Origin: Kushneria indalinina DSM 14324
Lineage (GTDB): Bacteria; Pseudomonadota; Gammaproteobacteria; Pseudomonadales; Halomonadaceae
Direction: 5' to 3'
Assembly: GCF_003385845.1 (NCBI RefSeq)
Contig: NZ_QRDJ01000006.1
Span: forward strand, 558,001 to 622,000
DNA length: 64,000 bases
A program made the position numbers and the translations under genes. The notes below the pieces were generated by a model that was not told where the DNA came from, did not search any database, and was given only the letters and a program-made list of their open reading frames with translations. The number at the start of each line of letters is the position of its first letter. Position 1 is the first letter of the stretch. Below, in pieces: positions 60,931-64,000 of this stretch.

Positions 60931-61461
60931 TCAGGGGGCGATGGCGCGGGTGGCGTCGGTAAAGCCCAGCAGCGAAATACTGGTATCCAGGCGCTCACCG
61001 TTGGGGTCGAAGAGACTCACCGTGGCTCTCGTGCCGCCACGCAGCTGGTTGAGCAGCTGACCCTGCAGGGGCAGGTCGGCGCGACAGGCATCATCCATGC
61101 AGACCTGATAAGGGAAGGGGATCTCTTCGCCATTGTCGACCTGCAGCTGCAGACCCGGTGCCAGGCGCACGCCCAGCGGCAGCAAAAAGACCATGACCGG
61201 ATCACTGCTTTGCGGCGGGTAGGCTACCACCACTCGCATGACAGGACGGTCGCTCCCGGGGCTGTTGACCAGCTGTGTCATGGTGCAGCGTGCGTCATTG
61301 CCGCCGCCCTTCGGGCAGCGCACTTCCCAGTCCCTGAACTGTTGAATATCGGCATCGGGTGCGTTTTGTGGCTGCGCCTGGGCAGTGGGCACCATATAAA
61401 GGGAAAATAGCATCGTCAGCAGGGCCAGAATCCCTGAAGCCGACATACGGCGTAACGGCAT
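60931..61461 (-). CDS. IalB-family (invasion-associated locus B) secreted protein
   Basis: A 176-residue protein with a signal peptide (LALLTMLFSLYMVPTAQA, cleaved near residue 30) and the IalB core FRDWEVRCPKGGGNDARCTM, then FLLPLGVRLAPGLQLQVDNG and VCMDDACRADLPLQG. The two Cys pairs are typical. The family is named after Bartonella but is widespread in environmental proteobacteria and has no known activity; a periplasmic role is expected. No membrane span after the signal. Confidence 0.85.
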   Translation of the reverse strand: MPLRRMSASGILALLTMLFSLYMVPTAQAQPQNAPDADIQQFRDWEVRCPKGGGNDARCTMTQLVNSPGSDRPVMRVVVAYPPQSSDPVMVFLLPLGVRLAPGLQLQVDNGEEIPFPYQVCMDDACRADLPLQGQLLNQLRGGTRATVSLFDPNGERLDTSISLLGFTDATRAIAP

Positions 61462-61771
61462 GTGCAGTCTCTCCTGTCAAAAATGGACGCAGATTGTCGA
61501 TGGCAAACCCAGGTAATGCCACGCAAGCAGTACCCGAAGCGCTACACACTAAGCCCTGAGACCTGCTTTATAAAGCGCTATTCGCCTTGTGGCACATGGC
61601 CTCGAAATAGCCGGCCGCTGAAACGAGAGAAGAGCAGGGTAGAGTAGAGGCGCCGGCACTTCCGGCTCCGACATGGCAGAGGCTCTGAATCGACAGGCGA
61701 TACCGCATGGGCAAAAAGGGAGCAAGGCCCGGTATGTCGGGCCTTGCGTTCAGGGTCTGTTCCCGAAGCAT
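61462..61771. other. intergenic region IalB-DUF1641
   Basis: 310 bp with no credible gene. It contains the divergent-side promoter of the IalB gene and, near 61.7 kb, the terminator listed separately. Short open frames here have no ribosome site. Confidence 0.6.
61712..61747 (-). terminator. terminator of formate dehydrogenase operon
   Basis: GCAAGGCCCG (61722-61731) / CGGGCCTTGC (61738-61747) hairpin. On the minus strand it is followed by TCCCTTTTTGC. It lies 25 bp past the DUF1641 stop. Confidence 0.9.
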
Positions 61772-62254
61772 TCAGGCGCTGGTCGATTTGCCGGTAAAGT
61801 GGGATACCGGTTTGTCGATGTCACGATCCATGCCGCGGCCAAAGGCCTTGAGTGCTTCCATCAGAGGGGTGATGGCTCGCCAGAGCTCGTCATCGTGCAA
61901 AAGCTTCCAGGTCCCTGACATGCCCGGGGCTTCTCCTTCCTCGGTATGCTCACGTTTCTGGCCGGCGGCCTCTACGGCGTCCTTCAAGGAGAACGCCACC
62001 TTGTAGAACTGGCCCGGTTCGATGCGTGACAGCACCATCGCCAGCACCGACAGGTTCTGGATGACGTTGAGCGAGCCCTCCTTGTTCAACCCCTTGATCA
62101 GCACTTCTGCCACATCGTTATTGGCCGCCACGAGATCGTTGGCAAAGCGCAGCACGCCATGTTCGTGCAGTGTTTGCAAAAGCCGGTCGAGCTCTTCATG
62201 GGCATCCGGCCCGATCTTTGGCGGTGTGACGTCGTGCGAAATACGCTCGGCCAT
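61772..62254 (-). CDS. DUF1641 protein of formate dehydrogenase locus
   Basis: A 160-residue soluble protein with the DUF1641 pattern: LQTLHEHGVLRFANDLVAAN, NDVAEVLIKGLNKEGSLNVI and NLSVLAMVLSRIEPGQFYKV, then a charged middle and a Trp-containing helix. Such proteins stand beside formate-dehydrogenase-like genes in many bacteria and are thought to be accessory factors or subunits, without proven role. Its ATG shares one base with the upstream stop (TAATG), so it is translated with the dehydrogenase. Confidence 0.85.
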   Translation of the reverse strand: MAERISHDVTPPKIGPDAHEELDRLLQTLHEHGVLRFANDLVAANNDVAEVLIKGLNKEGSLNVIQNLSVLAMVLSRIEPGQFYKVAFSLKDAVEAAGQKREHTEEGEAPGMSGTWKLLHDDELWRAITPLMEALKAFGRGMDRDIDKPVSHFTGKSTSA

Positions 62255-64000
62255 TACATTTGCTCCGGATGCTGGATGTGTTCAGGGGGCTCGACATAGT
62301 CCTGGCGCGCCCATTTGACGGCAGGGTTCGGCCCTTCATTGGGCGTGGGGTGGCCGTAGCGGAAGTTAGTGTGCGGCAGCGGTGGCGCGCCCTTGTCGCG
62401 AGGCAGCACTTCAAGGCGCACCGCGGTTTCCTTGTAGGCCGGGGTATCGACCACCGGGTCATGATGCTCGCCGGTCAGGGCGTTGACGCCGGGCTTGCCC
62501 TGGTGGATGGGCAGAAACAGAGTGTTGCCGCGAACGCGGTCGGTGACCAGAGCGCGGATCTCCTCGATTTCGCCACGACGCGAGACGAGGCGCACCCAGG
62601 TGCCGTCCTCAATGCCTCTTTTGCTTGCGAGCTCAGGGCTGACTTCCACAAACCAGCTGGGCACCTGACTCCAGAAGCGCGGACCGCGGCCGGTCTGGTT
62701 GTTGGCCTGAAAGTGCTCCAGAAGCCGGCCGTTATCGAGCATCAGGTCAAACTCGTTATCCTCGGCTTCCTGCGGTGGCTGCCACTTCAGCGGGAAGAGT
62801 ACCGCGCGCTTGTCCTCGAAGTTGAAGCCCTCGGTATACAGCAGCGGTGTGCTGGTGCCATCGGCCTTCACCGGCCAGAGCTGTGAGTTCCAGCCCTCCA
62901 GGCGCTCGTAGCTGACGCCGGCAAACAGGGGGGCAATGCTGGCGCACTCGGCCATGATCTCGCTGGGATGGGTATAGCCCCAGTCATGGCCCATGCGCGC
63001 GGCCAGGTCGGTCAGAATGCGCCAGTCCGGGCGGCTGTCGCCCAGTGGTGGCATTACTTCATAAAAGCGCTGAATGCGGCGCTCGGTATTCACGAAGGTG
63101 CCTTCCTTTTCCACGCTGGGGCAGGCGGGCAGTACGACATCGGCAAACTCGGCGGTCCGGCTTAAGAAGATGTCCTGCACCACCATGAAATCGAGTCTGG
63201 TAAAGGCATCGTGGACGTGATGCGTATCGGCATCTGCAAAAGCGGTTTCTTCACCGATGATGAACATGGCCTTGAGATCTCCGCGTTCGGCGGACTGCAC
63301 CATCCTGAAGTTGCCTTCGCCCACCTGATCGGAAAGCCGCTCCTTGTCGATACCCCAGCCCTTTGCCCAGCGCCTGCGCGCGGCATCATCGGTGACCGAT
63401 TCATAGCCCGGGTAGAAGTCGCGAAGACAGCCAAAATCGCTTGCGCCCTGCACGTTGTTATGTCCGCGCATGGGATAGCCGCCGGTGCCCGGTTTGCCGT
63501 AGTTGCCCGTCACCAGCAGCAGGTTGGAGAGCGCCGTGCTGGTGTCCGAGCCGTGCGTGTGTTGGGTGATGCCCATGGCCCAGAGCAGACAGACGCTCTC
63601 GGCGCGGCCGATCATTTCGGCGGCCTCAATGAGCTGCTGGCAGGGAATGCCGGTCATTTCCTCGGCATATTCCAGCGTGAAGGGGGCAAGCGAGCGACGA
63701 TACTCCTCGACCTGGTTGACGTGCTGATCGAGAAATTCGGTATCGGCCAGATCATGATCGAACATGTAGCGCGACAGCGCCGAGGCCCAGATCAGATCGG
63801 TGCTGATGCGGCCCTGCAAAAAGATATCGGCGCGGTCGGCCATCTCGTGCTTGCGGGGGTCCGCCACGATCAGCTTCTGTCCATGCAGCTTTTGGGCGGC
63901 CTTGATTTTCGAGGCAATCACCGGATGGCACTCGGCGGTGTTGCTGCCCACGATCACCACCACCTCGGCCTTCTGAATATCCTCGATCGTGCCGGCATCG
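62254..64000 (-). CDS. molybdopterin formate-dehydrogenase-like catalytic subunit, partial (N-terminus off window)
   Basis: About 581 C-terminal residues of a large molybdopterin oxidoreductase; the frame is open to the right edge. Seen are VVVIVGSNTAECHPVIASKI (pterin-binding, as in FdhF), SRYMFDHDLADTEFLDQHVN, GNYGKPGTGGYPMRGHNNVQ, DIFLSRTAEFADVVLPACPS and the C-terminal molydopterin dinucleotide-binding domain (MLDNGRLLEHFQANNQTGRG). The iron-sulfur and Cys/selenocysteine site must lie upstream, outside the window, so the active residue cannot be judged. Together with DUF1641 it suggests an FdhA/FdhF-type formate dehydrogenase or formate-related oxidoreductase. Confidence 0.88.
   Translation of the reverse strand, partial: DAGTIEDIQKAEVVVIVGSNTAECHPVIASKIKAAQKLHGQKLIVADPRKHEMADRADIFLQGRISTDLIWASALSRYMFDHDLADTEFLDQHVNQVEEYRRSLAPFTLEYAEEMTGIPCQQLIEAAEMIGRAESVCLLWAMGITQHTHGSDTSTALSNLLLVTGNYGKPGTGGYPMRGHNNVQGASDFGCLRDFYPGYESVTDDAARRRWAKGWGIDKERLSDQVGEGNFRMVQSAERGDLKAMFIIGEETAFADADTHHVHDAFTRLDFMVVQDIFLSRTAEFADVVLPACPSVEKEGTFVNTERRIQRFYEVMPPLGDSRPDWRILTDLAARMGHDWGYTHPSEIMAECASIAPLFAGVSYERLEGWNSQLWPVKADGTSTPLLYTEGFNFEDKRAVLFPLKWQPPQEAEDNEFDLMLDNGRLLEHFQANNQTGRGPRFWSQVPSWFVEVSPELASKRGIEDGTWVRLVSRRGEIEEIRALVTDRVRGNTLFLPIHQGKPGVNALTGEHHDPVVDTPAYKETAVRLEVLPRDKGAPPLPHTNFRYGHPTPNEGPNPAVKWARQDYVEPPEHIQHPEQM

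Overview
The window is a 64 kb stretch of GC-rich, densely packed chromosome from a gammaproteobacterium. The best guess is the Halomonadaceae (Halomonas/Kushneria type). That guess rests on the Pseudomonas-like nag/PTS and putA/putP/AraC arrangements and on the mix of GlpG, DUF1315, DUF2797, YcjXF and DUF6314 genes; no rRNA or species marker is present. There is no insertion sequence, phage gene, CRISPR array or rRNA. One tRNA gene, tRNA-Gly(CCC), lies at 44.9 kb.

Layout. 0-4.6 kb (minus strand): a DUF2334 deacetylase running off the left edge, coupled to a GT4 glycosyltransferase, then RNase II and a small NAD(P)-binding SDR. 4.8-12.3 kb (plus): an N-acetylglucosamine operon made of nagA, an SIS-type deaminase (NagB-II), an EIIA-HPr-EI fusion, an EIIC-EIIB-EIIB' permease and a BadF-type amino sugar kinase, followed by a YigL-like HAD phosphatase. 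13.2-21.85 kb: a sugar cassette of less GC-rich base composition (LacI regulator; ABC importer; two Gfo/Idh/MocA oxidoreductases; a xylose-isomerase-like TIM barrel). It is bracketed by direct repeats of the 3' end of ycjF, which marks it as an acquired island. 21.85-24.3 kb: ycjF-ycjX. 24.5-29 kb: a GlsB-like stress membrane protein and two catalases (small-subunit KatA, large-subunit KatE). 29.2-36.5 kb: accessory genes, namely an acyltransferase, a double DUF1266 protein, an NlpC/P60 lipoprotein, a catalytically degenerate Nol1/Nop2/Sun-type methyltransferase behind a twin-palindrome promoter, membrane proteins and a SlyD-like isomerase. 36.7-42.5 kb: proline catabolism (putP, putA, AraC regulator). 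42.6-51.4 kb: a CNNM/CorC-type membrane protein, tRNA-Gly, a Cas2-fold orphan, a dihydrolipoamide-dehydrogenase-like flavoprotein, a peroxiredoxin-glutaredoxin fusion, DUF6314, an EamA exporter, NAD kinase and a metallophosphoesterase. 51.6-60.8 kb: GlpG, DUF1315, DUF2797, a RimK-type ATP-grasp ligase, a Na+/H+ antiporter, a GNAT, two DUF454 proteins and aminopeptidase N. 60.9-64 kb: an IalB-family secreted protein, DUF1641 and the C-terminal part of a molybdopterin formate-dehydrogenase-like enzyme that runs off the right edge.

Functional themes are amino-sugar and proline use, an acquired carbohydrate pathway, peroxide defence and ordinary housekeeping. The least explained parts are the sugar island with its ycjF scar, the pseudo-methyltransferase at 34 kb with its two TTGTACAA operators, and the AT-rich palindromic patch at 44.2 kb.
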